Shown: positions 1 through 11,620 of the stretch, in pieces | How the letters are laid out: each line of letters starts with the position of its first letter | Position numbering within the stretch: position 1 is the stretch's first letter | Assembly: GCA_033297205.1 (NCBI GenBank) | Contig: MU859126.1 | Coordinates: 100,572-164,571, forward strand | Direction of reading: 5' to 3' | DNA from: Pseudoneurospora amorphoporcata | Taxonomy: Eukaryota; Ascomycota; Sordariomycetes; Sordariales; Sordariaceae | DNA: 64,000 nucleotides | The notes under the pieces: generated by a model | Databases searched by the model: none | Seen by the model: only the letters and a program-made list of their open reading frames with translations | Told to the model about the DNA's origin: nothing | Translations under genes and position numbers: made by a program

Positions 1-369
1 CTTCTTGCGAGCACACACCCAGCAAGTGTCCTCAAAACATGCCACTCTCCCTCAAAGCTAGACACGAAGAAGCGGGAGAAAAAGAACTGACAGGGGAAGA
101 GAAAAAAAATGGAGGATACCTTATGTTTGGGTTGGAAGTGCTCCAAGTGCAAGACGTATGTGTACTTCAGCAGAAAGATGTGGCATTGTGAGAAGAAATG
201 GGCTCTACCTAGTAGCCTTTACTAGCCACTAGATTGACCTGCATGATTGATGTTATTTATGCAAATCTTTGTATGCCCAGTGTTCTGGGCTGGGAAGGGT
301 GCCCATCCATCCTAAGCCAATCCAAGAAGTTAGGTACCAATGCTTGAATGCATCTATCGTCGGTTACTC
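1..369. other. Gene-free left edge
   Basis: Downstream flank and probable 3' UTR of the tyrosinase-like gene that ends at 370. No convincing coding sequence, RNA gene or repeat is visible here. Confidence 0.5.
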
Positions 370-1888
370 TCATTCATATACATAACAAAAAGGGCTGCCG
401 CTGACAGTATCCATCAGCTTCTTGATTTGCAGATCCGGCATTGTTGGGCCGATGGCAATGGTCTCGTCCGTCGTGACGTTGGCGCTGGGTGGCTGGTCCA
501 GCATCGTGTGTGTGCCCCAGACGCCCTGTATAGCAGATCCAACAAAAAGTCAGTACATCATATATCAACCAAGGGGGGGCAAAGTTCCTGGAAACTCTAC
601 GCACGCACCTGCCGGTTCTCAAAGTCCAAGTTCTGCCAGATCCACCAGAGGCGATCGACCTGCCCGTGATGAACCCAGAAGGCCGGGTCACCGGGTCCGG
701 TGAACCCATCGCCCCCGGGATCGCCACCGAACATGTAGTGTCCGGAGAAGTGGATGCCCAAGTTTCCCCGGTGGTAGCGAGGGTCGCCTTGCTGGAGGTT
801 TGTTGTGCATGTCAGTATCGACATCTCTAGTAGGTCAAGTAACCTTACGCTTGAGGCTACCGGATGGACGGAAACTCACCAGCTTGGTCGTGAACTCGAA
901 AATGTTCCTACTCTGCAGAATAAGATCCGTCGTGTTTCTCAACGTAGCAAACTTTCTCCCCAGCTCTTCGCTCAAGTCACGCGTGAAACACCGCTTATTA
1001 TCGGCCAGAGGATTCTCTGCCACAGTCATGTTGCCGGGTTCTCCGTATGTGGGCAGTCCTATAGGCCCGAGGTGCGTCTGCATGCCGGCGATGCCGACAG
1101 GACCTTTGGTAACGCAGCCACCGCCGCGGCCGTTGGGCCCTGCCGGGATAATACTTAGTTCGGGGGGATCTACGGGAAAGATGAAGCCCGAGTCTCCGTG
1201 GGGGAGCGGATCACCGTTGCCGCCGAGCGAGGTATCGGAACCGTCGAAGATAGGGGAGACGAGGAGGTTGTCCACGTCAAGACCGTGGTTCCAGTAAGCG
1301 AGGGCGCCTGTTGTTATTTGGCTTTGGTTAGGCCGGGGGTTCTGTTTGGAAACAGAATCAAATCATGCAAGGAATTTGGACGAACCTTTGTAGCCACACT
1401 TTTGAAGACCTCGCTCAAATCCGTCGAGATAGTAGCGGTGCCAGGGAAGGAATGTGCCCGAGAGGTGGATGAAAGGTGTCACGTTCAAGTGCAGGTAGAC
1501 CAAGTCGTCGTAGGCAGAGACAGCACCAGGAACTTCGCCTACCGGAAGACTACTAGGAGTGTCCAACAAACACTTGAAGGCCTTGAGGTAGCCTCGCCTC
1601 TCGGATTTGGAAAGGTTGCGCCTGTCAACATGGTGTCAGTCTGGGCCTATGGACTACCAGTAGTAACTTTGTCCGCTTTGGCAACACTTACCATTCCTTT
1701 CTGACCTTGACATTCTTTTTGTTGCATTTCCCATTGAACCTTTGGTAGGCATTCCGTGATGCCAATGCATTGAGGCCTTGAAGAGCCACACCCGTGTCAA
1801 TGGCCTTTTGTCCCCATTGGGGAAGATTCAAGGCCGACACGGGCATTGAGAGGGCCGCCGTCAACCAGAGTGCTGAAGGGAGATGCAT
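370..1888 (-). CDS. Secreted tyrosinase-like copper oxidase
   Basis: Five exons read 1888-1692, 1621-1386, 1307-880, 791-609 and 525-370 and join in frame to a 399-aa protein. The first 19 or so residues are a signal peptide. The CuA site has H110, H118 and H127 (FLPWHR) and the CuB site has H301, H305 and H328 (in DPAFWVHH), the six histidines of a type-3 dicopper centre. The family oxidises phenols to quinones with O2. The protein is much shorter than the melanin tyrosinases of about 600-700 aa and resembles the short secreted tyrosinase-like group. Substrate is unknown and no pigment or polyketide genes are adjacent. The donor of intron 2 (GTTCGT) is less canonical, but the joined frame reads through smoothly. 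Confidence 0.9.
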
Positions 1889-2811
1889 GTTGACGATGCC
1901 GGTAGCTCTGGAGGGTTAAAGACGAGAGTGACTGACAGCAAGAACGCTTCATGTCAGACCACAACGGAGACCCTTTATACCAGGAAAACATGATGCTGCG
2001 GATCTATCTCTAACCCAATTTCAGGGTCTCTCTGACCGTCCGTTTCGGCGTTTCCCCATATCATTGCCGACCGACATGCTGGAGCTTCTTGCTGAAGCCG
2101 TGTACTGGTCCAGTACCGTGGTTGATGGTCTCCTGTATATTGGTGGCTATCACTAGTCGCATGCAAGTAAGATGCAGTGTAACTTATGGGCCTACCCGGC
2201 TGGGGCTGCTACCTACCTACTCAAGACTTGGCGAGCCGCTTTTGATACGAGAGGAGAGGTAGTGTGCTCTGAAAGCAGGAAGAGGTCGCAGAAAATAGTG
2301 CTGAGGACAATCCAACGTTTTGTTTAAACATCCAATGAAGAAATGGTCGACGGGAAAGTCTGTCTTTTTGGGCTCATGTTCTTGTCGTCAAAGAATGGGT
2401 GTGGGTGGTGCTTAAGGTAAGTAAGGGTGTGAGGTGGCCAAGACTTCCTCTTTGCAACTGAATGGAAGACATGAAGACGGACTGATTCTGTGTTTCCTCT
2501 CTGTTCGTTAACAAGACTTGGATTTTGCAGTGTCCAATGCCCTCCCGTTTCGGCAACAACGACGGGACAGGACTGCCTCCAATATTTCCGTGCCAAGAAG
2601 ACTTGAAGTCTGGAGTCGTGAGGTGAGTGGGTGAGAACGGATGGAAGGAGCCGTTCGGGAAGGAAGCGGCCCGTAACCGCTTGCGGGGCTGTCGGGCAAC
2701 GGGACCCATCTGCACCCACTGTCGCTTAAATTCTCCCCAAAACATCGTCACCCTCGCCAATATTTTTCCAGCGACCCAAAGTTCCTCTTGCAGGGTAAAA
2801 CGCTTCTAGAC
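1889..2811. other. Intergenic: tyrosinase promoter and ART-like gene 3' flank
   Basis: Holds the upstream region of the tyrosinase-like gene (right to left) and the 3' flank of the gene ending at 2812. Overlapping frames of 60-130 codons occur, but none has homology or splice logic that I can support. Confidence 0.4.
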
Positions 2812-4993
2812 CTAAATCGCCCCTTCGGAAACCGGAATAACAGCCAACTGGATATTCAACTTTGCAATATCCTCTGTCACCAAGTCTTCCGCCTCGAGAA
2901 CGCCGAAGCTCATCGGGGTGGATTCCAACACGCGTATTGCGGACCGAGGCAAAGTCTGACCAGCAGTGGTTTCGATTGTTGTCACCCGGAGAGCTTGTTC
3001 AGATGCAAGTAACTCAACCTTGAAGCCCTACACAAGCGCAAGTTAGACAAGATCACCTACGCATGCTGCTCAAAGGTAAACCCGATACTCACTCCATACA
3101 TGTGTGGTATTGGAACCCACAGCCTTGTGTCCTCCATTTCTGTTAAACATGACAGTTGTGGCATCTTGAATCGAGATGGGTCGACCTGTTTCTTGGGTTA
3201 GTGCTGATTCGTAACGATGGACAGCCTTTCAGGAGCCTTACAAGAGAACCAGCAGTGTCCTTCATCAATCTATGGAGCTGCTCTTCCAGGTGACTGAGCC
3301 TTCTCTCCTCCACATAATGCACAATCTCCGGTTTGAATGCCTCCGCCAGATCTTGGTTGTATGCAGTCTCGTGTGCAGTCTTCGCATGTTCTCCAAAGGA
3401 CTTCAACGTCTCTGTATATCAGCGCAGTCAGCTAATGTTTTGAAACAACTTCGTACCAGAATAGGTCAACATACTCCACACATGACGATCTGCTTGAGCC
3501 CCTTCGACGAGCTCTTCCCAAGCTCGGTGCTCCTCAGAGTACTCGTCTTCGGGTGGCCTGCTACTAGCAATTGTGTGCAGTGCTGAAAGATCATCGCTCT
3601 CGTCATCCAATGGCCCAGTGTTATACCAGTCACACTGTCGCCAGCTGTACTCTTTGTTGAGTGTCTTCAGAGCCCCAACCCAGTCCTTCTTCGTCAGCGC
3701 TTGATGCCACTGCTTGCGCCGCAGGGCATACTGTCTTGGATAGCTGCTAGCCAATCTTCCACCCAGCCAGACCGCCACATTGTCCTTCTCGAGGCCAGGC
3801 GCACCGGCAGACCCTTCGTCGAATTCTCCCAAGTCAAGTTCCTGCATGTCACGGATCTCGCTCAACATTTTGTCTGCCAACATCTGGTATCCCTGCGCGT
3901 CTGCAGGTGCGAACTCTGCTGCCAACTCTGCACATGCCCGGTACTTGGATGCATCAACAAGCCGCCGAAAGATATCGCGCTGGACCCTCTTCTCGTCAAC
4001 GTTTGAGGAAGACTCGGTCGAGTGATCGCGATTGGAGTTCATAGTGACAACAATGACTTGAGCAATGGGCACACGGTCCCCTCCATTTTGCTTGGTCCTA
4101 ACAGATAACAACTGAAAGAAAGCGCCCCTGAGCAAAATCTCTCGCTCATCCTCCGGCGAGATATTGGCCACCGGCATGGCGCAGATGGAGGTGACCACGC
4201 TGTCCGGATATCGCTTCCGATATGCCCTGAGCAGGCCCTCATCGATGCCTCTCGTATGGACATGAAGATGCATATGCACCCAGCGTTCGTTCTCTGGTGA
4301 CTTCTTCGTGGCAAAGTCTTCCATGACCCTGGGATCGGCACTGGTGGATGTCAAAGCCAAAGGGATAGCAAAGCCACGCATGGTCAAGTCGGGATTCCGC
4401 ATAATATCCTCATAGAAGCGGACTGTTTGCTGGTACACAGGCATGCCGCGGTGAGTGAGGCCTTCGAAGTTACCATACCGCGGATCACCAAGTTGAGACA
4501 GTCGAAGATTGTACAGGTCGATCGTTAGGAATTCGATGAGTGTGGTGGCAACCAGGAGATGCTCCTCAGCAGCGTGTTCCGTACGGAGGGTGTCGCTAAC
4601 AAGCTTGAATAGATAGTCGTATCCCGGGACAGAGCAGTACATTTCCAAGGCATCGTACTGCTCACTGCTAGTGGTAGTGCTGGCATTGGAAGGGCGACTG
4701 ACCGAAACGTCTGCGTAGTCGCGGTAACCACTCAGAAGTCGTTCAAGTGGTTCGCGCACCTCTTCCGGGAGCCTTGCTGGCTTGCACCATCTCCGTACGG
4801 CCTCGACAAGTTGCGCATATGCGTCATTATCCAGCCAAGCATTCCGCACTTCTTCAATCTTACTCCGAAGTCGGGACATGCGTTCACGCTCAACCTGGCC
4901 GGAAAAGCCGGACTTGAGCGTCTGGAGATTCACGGCATCGAGCGGTGCCGAGAATCTCGCCCTGGCTGCCGAGTTAGGTTTGAAACGAGGCAT
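2812..4993 (-). CDS. ADP-ribosyltransferase-like protein (R/STS/ExE signature)
   Basis: Four exons (4993-3457, 3411-3242, 3185-3093, 3027-2812) give 671 aa. I see no signal peptide or membrane segment, so it is probably intracellular. Residues about 175-300 carry the three landmarks of R-S-E mono-ADP-ribosyltransferases in the right order: Arg182 in THRGMPVY, an LTSTS stretch at 214-218, and an ExE pair (E283, E285) in ISPEDEREILL followed by a Phe-rich strand. That arrangement binds NAD+ in known ARTs. The rest is unassigned: an N-terminal charged helical part, an Asp/Glu-rich middle, and a predicted coiled coil soon after the exon 1-2 junction. Target, partner and activity are not known. 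The call rests on motif spacing only; a structural model or profile search would settle it. Confidence 0.6.
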
Positions 4994-5233
4994 TTTTGTC
5001 TTTATAAACCCTCTCCTGGGTTTTGGTGAGTGTCTTCACAACGTTGTCGTTCCTTGGCCGAATAGTTTGGTTGCAATTGTATGTTACGGTTGTCGGTCTG
5101 TTTCAAAAGTATGGGCACCTGCAAGTTCGAACGAGCTTGGCATACTCTGTGTTCGCTTCGCCGTTCTGAAACAGCACAACCCGTACGTTCGTCTCGCGAA
5201 CTTCTGCTCGGATCGAAGCGACGCCGCGGAGGG

Positions 5234-5265
<32 letters not shown>

Positions 5266-5866
5266 TGGAGGCCGCCCACGGAAGGGGAAAAATGATTGAA
5301 AAAAACAAAGGCGCCCACAAAATGCGATATGAATGACTCCTCCTATGGCTGGGGGATATGGGCAGCCCTATTTAGGTATTCATTGCGCAGAAAGCCTCGG
5401 AACGGAAGTCAGTCTCCAACCCATATCCTCAAGCCAAGCCTGGGCTGAGGTCTGGAGGGTGTCACGATCCACCATGAGCATTGCATGTGGCGCACAGCCT
5501 ATAGGCAGTATCGCCCAATGGCCTTATCCATCACGTCCGAAACTCCGCATGGGAAGGCAGACAGAAGCAGCCACGACGTCGAATCTCCAGGTACCAAGAT
5601 GTCACAGCCTCGGCCACCACGAACCGCAGGCGGCCAGCCTGTTCGTCATGGACGCCAGTCACCCACGATATCAACCACATACTCCTGTTATAGGCAGGTG
5701 AGAACAAAAAGGGCCCCACATCCGTGATCCAGAACTCAAGATGGACGGAAGTCTTTGCCATATTGAGCTTTTAATTCCTTCCCTGCATAACCTTGTACAT
5801 TAAGGAAAAGGCCCCATCGGTTACCTAGACACTCAAGTGGCCAACGGCTGACCACAAGGCAACATC
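4994..5866. other. Divergent intergenic region
   Basis: Lies between the starts of the ART-like gene (-) and the ankyrin-like gene (+) and so should hold both promoters. It contains an A30 homopolymer (5234-5263). I see no coding signal. Confidence 0.5.
5234..5263. repeat. A30 homopolymer
   Basis: Thirty consecutive A residues on the + strand, about 240 bp upstream of the ART-like gene start. Seen directly; exact length is prone to sequencing error. Confidence 0.9.
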
Positions 5867-7462
5867 ATGGCTGAAGTACTTACTGGCATTGCCGTCGCAA
5901 CCGAATCCCTCACCCTCTGCATCAAGGCCGTCGTTGTCCTTAAAAGATTCTATGTGACGGTCAAAGAGGCAAGGGAGGATCTCAACAAGATCCTCAACCT
6001 GGTCGAACGAACGAGAAATCGCATCGAACTCATGAAGATAACGCTCATCGAGCTTCGCAAATCAACTGACTCCGGTATTGCCGCAGGCTTCATCACTGCC
6101 TGTGATGGACTCAACCGAACTCTGGAAGAGCTGGTCCAAGAGGCGTCGGCCATTGCCAACGGTCAGTCTCGGTTTGGTATTGCCAGACGGTTGAGGTGGT
6201 CGATGAGCCACTCAAAGGTTGAGGAGCTTGTTTGCAAACTTGCGGAACAGGAGAAGGAGGTTACCAACTCATACGTGATGCTCAACTCGTAAGTTATGAC
6301 CGTATTTTTGTTGGGAATTCTCGTCGCTCACAACCGGAAACAGGTTGACTTCTCTTCGAACCCAACAAGAACTGCAAAAGCTCACAAGATCTTCTGACGA
6401 ACGGTCAGAAATCACAATTGCCTTTTGCCAGGAACCAGAGGAGCGCCTCTCTGACGTCTCTACGTTAAGGAACAGCTCTGAAGGGCCCGCAAGTGGGGTT
6501 CGAATCTGGCTTGGGCATACCATCACCAACTGCCATTCTCCGGAGTATCTCCAGTTGCGAAACGAGTTATCCGAAGCCGTGTACTGGGGTGACTGGGAAG
6601 TTGTCCTGAACAAGCTCGAGGAAGGATTTCGAACATTTGGCGAACTCTGGGGGAATGCGCCGCGAATGAGTAAGTAAACGTACTTTGGGCCAAGAGGGGT
6701 GAAACAAGAAGCTGATACGTACGACAACACAGAGGAGCGAGCGCAGTATCACAACCTCTCGATGTGGACTCCTCTCCACCAAGCAGCATATCATCATGCC
6801 CCAGTTTATGTCGTTGAGCGCCTGCTGGAATACGGAGCTTTCAGTAAGTCGCCCTTATTGCACTGTGTCGATCTTGCTCGTGATCTGGTTGTTGACAAAG
6901 GAGCAGAAACGCTCCGAACAAGGAACTCCGAGTTCAGCTATCCCAACTTAACTCCCCTCGAGCTTGCTCAAGAGCTGGAAGTTTTTCACCTCTATCACAT
7001 TCTCAGCCCAGTGTTAAAGCGTCCTTTGCCACCAGACACGCTGCAGAGAATTGAGTATAACTTCCATCGCCTGATTCGCAGCGAGGTAGGGCAGCGTGTT
7101 GATGCAGAAAAGCTCTATCTCCCTGTCCTCGAAGCCCTCACGGAGCTCGACGGAGAGGCTGTGTGGTTCCCAATCAAGTTTGGCTATCCCGGTGCTGTAC
7201 ATCATCAACTATCTTCGAAGTTGTTGTGACCGACACTAACGAATAACCGATTCAGGGATACCTTTTCCAGCTATTGGGCAGAGAGCTTCAAGTCAAATCT
7301 GTGAACATCCAGGGAAAGGCTTCTAATGTCCTCTATCGCATTATGGATGACGATATTTACGAGACCGACCAGATCTTCAACTTTGCCGGCGACCTCAAGC
7401 AGGAGAAAGAAATCAACGAAGAAGATACCGCAGAAGCTTTGCTCTTCAAGCTGGACTTGTGA
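5867..7462 (+). CDS. HeLo-like N-terminal / ankyrin-like repeat protein
   Basis: Five exons (5867-6288, 6344-6669, 6733-6843, 6907-7196, 7256-7462) give 451 aa. The first 140 or so residues (MAEVLTGIAVA...) form an all-helical domain that looks like the fungal HeLo-like/SesA N-terminal domains found on STAND and cell-death proteins. Residues around 250-310 contain an ankyrin-type motif (MWTPLHQAAY..VVERLLEYGA, then LTPLELAQ). The C-terminal 120 residues are unassigned and charged. There is no NACHT or NB-ARC ATPase, so this is not a full NLR. Such proteins act in incompatibility or signalling in some fungi, but nothing here proves that role. The GTACAT donor of intron 4 was chosen because it keeps phase. 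Confidence 0.75.
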
Positions 7463-8479
7463 TACCTCCAGCGCATAATAAAGGAAGGGTTCTCCGGCGA
7501 AAGATCGTCATTTCCGCTTTCGCTCCACAATGGGCGAAAATCTGAACATTCTTGGTCGACGCCTTTGGTTGGGGTCTCATATTAGCGAAACTTCGCATTG
7601 TCAATTGACATATCATGGGGTTCGCGGTATGAATCCTACCACAAAGGCACCAAAAAGGACTGGGCTGGCAGAAACGAGCTGCGATGCGCACCCGTCCCAT
7701 GAGAGTTGCCGGAGTAAAATGTGCTGAGAGACTTGGTCCCCATCCCGAGATCGGCATCGGAGGGAAAAGATGTGAAAACCCATTCACATTTCCAATTTCC
7801 ATAAACCACACCGTCGTGAAGAACCACAGGGCACTAAACGTTGACTCGCAGTAACGACAAGCCAGATCCCACAGCTTGGAAAGGTACCTACTTCTCGATA
7901 CCGTCCGGGCTTCCATCCAGTGCGTTACAAAAAGCGAGGAGGTTGTACTCCCCTAAATTCGAGGGCCGACCGGTCAATGTCGCTAGAAGAGTAGTGGTAG
8001 CCAAAGATGACATAGACATGTTCTACAGCATGGTAGCCCAGTAAGAACATTGAATTAAACAACTGCCAAATACTAATCTTCTCGCTTGTCAGGTAGCCAA
8101 GAGTGGCAGCTGGAAGCTATCAAACTGAAGGGTGTTGTATAGGTAGCCGCCGACTTTTGCAGCCCAGAAAGTGTATCCTTCTCCACAATCACTCTTCACC
8201 CGAGAAAGAAAAAGAAAAAAAAAAAAATATGCAAAGCGCTTTAGCAGTCGTCACTAGTACGACAGCCATTATTTCCCACTGTCCTCCCGCTGTTTTGTTG
8301 TTCTCCCGTGATCGGGTTAAGTCGAAGCGATGGCGAGTTCATTGATCCTTTTCTGGTGGTCTTCCCCTGGAACTGGTGAATCTTGTCCACCTTGCTTGCC
8401 ACCGTCAAACCTCATCGTCTTCCTCACCGCAAACAAACCCCGAACTGAATTTACCCGTGGGTGAATGCGGGAGACGGAA
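7463..8479. other. Convergent intergenic region
   Basis: Separates the 3' ends of the ankyrin-like gene (+) and the acidic protein gene (-). It includes a short A-rich run near 8216-8228. A 156-codon minus-strand frame at 7446-7916 overlaps the ankyrin gene's end and lacks recognisable domains, so it is not called. Confidence 0.4.
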
Positions 8480-9776
8480 CTAGTCGACGCTCATCATTGA
8501 CTCGTCATCCAATACGCCGTCCACATCCTTCGCACCATCCACATCTGCTTGCAACGTCTTCACACCATACCCGTCCTGCAATTGTGATGCTTCAGAAGTC
8601 TCGCCATAATCAGACACATAGCCATCCTCATCCTCATCCACATGCTCAACATCATCAATGTAGATCTCCGCCACGTCCTCGACTCCAACATGTTGTTGCC
8701 CATCCTGCTGCTCTTCTTCTTCTTCCTCCTCCTCCTCCTCCCCCTTCCCCGCCGGCAGGACAATCTCCGTTACCTCCGCCTCCGCGATCTTCTCGTTCAA
8801 CCGGATCTCTGTCACAAGAACTTGACACCGCGAGCATCGACCTTTCAAGGGGAAGCCCGCTCTGCGGAGGCTGTGGCGTGAAGGGCGCCACATCTCGCTT
8901 TTACACTCGGCCACGTACAAGCAGCCGCAGCTGGCTACCACGCTGCGGAGGAACAGGCCGTTGGATTTTGGTTTCGGCGTCGGCCGGGGAGCTCGAGAGG
9001 AGGACTGTCCAGCCTGGGAGGCCTGGGCGGATTTGGAGGGCTTTGCTTGGTTGTTGGGAAGGAGGGGCTCGCGAGTTTGAGTACTACTACTACTCCTCCT
9101 CCTCCTCCTCCTCCGGGACGCCGCGAGGGGCTAGAAAGGGAGTTTGGGTGTTAGTGTTTCCTTCTGGCTTTTTTTTTTTTTTTTTTTTTTTTCGTGAACT
9201 GGTGGTATGGGGGATGGATGAGAAAGGGATCGGCCGCGTCCAGGAGAACAAGACCAGTCGGCCCATCTTGCTTCTGCCGGCTGGCAAGCATCAAGTTTGA
9301 AGGCTATTATTCTGTCGAAGCGAGGAAGGGAAACGACGAGGAGAAAAAAAAAGGAACGAAAGGGAAAATTGACTAACCTGGTCTGACGAGTCCGTGGAGT
9401 TTCCGCTGTGAGCCTCCACCGTTGGCTGAGATGGGGAGTGGGGGGACCCAAGCGTGGCAAGAGTGGTGTCTGCGTTGTTTGTGGGCGACGTTGTTGACGA
9501 GTCACCCGATGACCTGGGGCGTCTGTTCTGGTTGGATGTGTTGGATGGCGGCAGGCCCGTTTTGGCGGCAGCCGTGTAAGATACAGCCGGGGGATTGCCG
9601 TTTTCCGTCGGCATCGTGGTAGTCTGCCCTGGTTGCGATCGGGGCTCGTCGTTCTCGGTCGTCATTTCGGGGTTGTGGTTTGCTGACAATCCCTTTTTGA
9701 GGATATCAGCGTAAGATAAAGTTGAGTAGATGGGTGTAATGCGTGGAACCTGGGGCACATGGTTCTCGTTTGACAT
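8480..9776 (-). CDS. Acidic hypothetical protein with Cys pairs
   Basis: Exon 1 9776-9378 and exon 2 9130-8480 join in phase 0 to 349 aa. The N-terminal half is Ser/Thr/Pro/Asn-rich and probably disordered, with two related short motifs (LSYADILKK and VSYTAAAKT). The middle has basic runs. A compact core follows with CGCLYVAEC and, about 25 residues later, CSRC, which could bind zinc. The C-terminus is strongly acidic (a run of Glu, then many Asp/Glu). I do not recognise the family. The 247-nt intron is long for this window and contains the T24 tract. The reading frame stays open up to an ATG at 9992, so the start is uncertain; a 48-nt GTAAGT...CAG segment between the two ATGs could be a further intron. 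Confidence 0.6.
9169..9192. repeat. T24 homopolymer in an intron
   Basis: Twenty-four T residues on the + strand, an A-tract on the coding strand, inside the proposed intron 9131-9377 of the acidic protein gene. Confidence 0.85.
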
Positions 9777-11620
9777 ATTGACAGAGCAATATTGCTGTTC
9801 TTTGAGGATGTTGATGCCTTGCGATAGTTGGAATAAACTTACTATTGTTTGATTCCCTGACGTTATCGTGCTCTCTGGTCCAACTCTTACGACCGAACTT
9901 TCCTGATGTGACGAGGTGTGGTCTTTCTCTCTTTGTCGATTTGGATGAGGGAAAGAAAAGAAGTAGGACTTTGTCAGGTCCATCCCGAACATGATTTTTC
10001 AGGATACTTTTCGTTCTTTCACCATTGTGGTAGCTCATGCAAGATAGCCGGATGTCCGGTGTATCGGTATGCACCATGTTTTTGGGAGTTCGGAATTATA
10101 ATCATGATATCGGGTATCCGACGGGCAATTTTTCCTATATGTGGAAGTAAGGCAGGATTCAACATGTGCGATAGCTACCTACGCACTTGCCCCTTGACGT
10201 TCGGCAAAGGAAACTGACAGCTATGAATTTTCTGCAAGACATGAAATACGCGTTGTTCAAGTCTACCTATACGGTACGCTCACTTGAGAATATGTCAGTA
10301 CGAGGGAAAACCACTGCTCTAGGAATTTCACAGCTTGCACTGTTCGGCTGGATGATGGGTGACCTGATGCTTTTCGACGGCCATGAAACATTTGAATTAA
10401 TGGACATTGAAGGGTGAACTGTCGTTGCAAGTTGAGAATGACTGATCGTGAACGATTGTTTGTAAGGAGACAAGATACCTAACACGCATGATTTTGATTA
10501 ACAACAGGTTATTTTCCTCCCATCTTTCCGACTTTCCTTGCTCTATCCAGATGTCGCGAGACTGAAGCACCTGGATGGAAGTCGGCAGGTCCATTTCCGC
10601 AGTGGATATTTCAAGTCGGTTTCTGGCAAAAATGGTTGCGTATCACGTCATGTCGCCTCGAGAACCAGAATCACTCAATGGCACATGTTGTTTTGAGTCA
10701 AACTTTGGTGATAGTTGTGCATCTCGATTGTTGTTTGGTTTGGGTCGTCATCTGTGGATCCACTGTGAGGCCTCTCAGCCACTTGCACGACTGGATCCTT
10801 TTTGCGGAGACAAGTGGCGCAGCGCCAAGCCTTGTTTGGACCCCTGGCTGTCTCTCATCATCCGTCACGTTTCGTTTCTGTCATTGCTGCTCTGCTTGAC
10901 ATGACATCGATGCCATGCTTCATGATCGCCAGTCGTCACAGCACGAGGACTGAACTCTACCAGGTACCAGACATAGTCAAACTAGGGCTTCGAATTAGGC
11001 CCCCAGTCAGGTCCTGGTGGCCATTCATCCAACTTACTGAATGCCTCACTTGTGACCACAACCATTCTTTTTAAAGCAGACTAGGTAAGGTGCTTGAACC
11101 AGACCACCCAAACGAGGCGCAATTCCCATCGCCAAACAGCCACGGAAAACTCCAATTAACCGACAAACCTCCCCCCTCAGCCCATCTCGGACATACCACT
11201 TTCGTCCAAAATCTAGCAATCCATCTTGGGTGCGCCAAGCCGGCTGCCGAGACGCATTTAGATCCATCTCCATCGAATCCTATCCGTTCCATTGGGTCCG
11301 GTCACTCCTGTATAATCCTAGAAATCCAAAAAGAAGGCTGTGTCATATGCCACCCTCCTCAGGCCGCCGGAGTAATAGAACCTTTTTGAAGCCCGCCGCT
11401 TTGTTCCTTATAAATCTCGTCGTGCTCCTCTTCTTCTCCCCGATATCCTCTTACGCTTTCAACTTTACCTTGTTGAACCAGCACTACTTTGGCCATCAAC
11501 ATCCTCCTCCTCCGCCTTCGAGTACAGCAATAACAACTACCATCACAACCACAGAAACTGTTACGGAAAAAGTGACGACCATCACCACTTCTGTTAAGCA
11601 ACATCATCAACAACAACAAC
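9777..11620. other. Divergent intergenic region upstream of chitinase
   Basis: Lies between the acidic protein gene (-) and the chitinase gene (+). Apart from the TATA box at 11409 and the A/C-rich leader before 11621, I see no gene that I can support. Confidence 0.45.
11409..11415 (+). promoter_or_regulatory. TATA box of chitinase gene
   Basis: TATAAAT lies about 210 bp before the chitinase ATG and just ahead of a pyrimidine-rich stretch typical of fungal transcription starts. If used, it places the upstream in-frame-2 ATGs (11230, 11347) outside the transcript. Confidence 0.5.

Noticed and set aside
7446..7916. 156-codon minus-strand frame in the convergent spacer
   Set aside because: Overlaps the ankyrin gene end, no domain, no splice logic.
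8461..9300. 279-codon plus-strand frame with Pro and Ser runs
   Set aside because: Mirror of the acidic protein exon and its Glu/Ser repeats; no homology.
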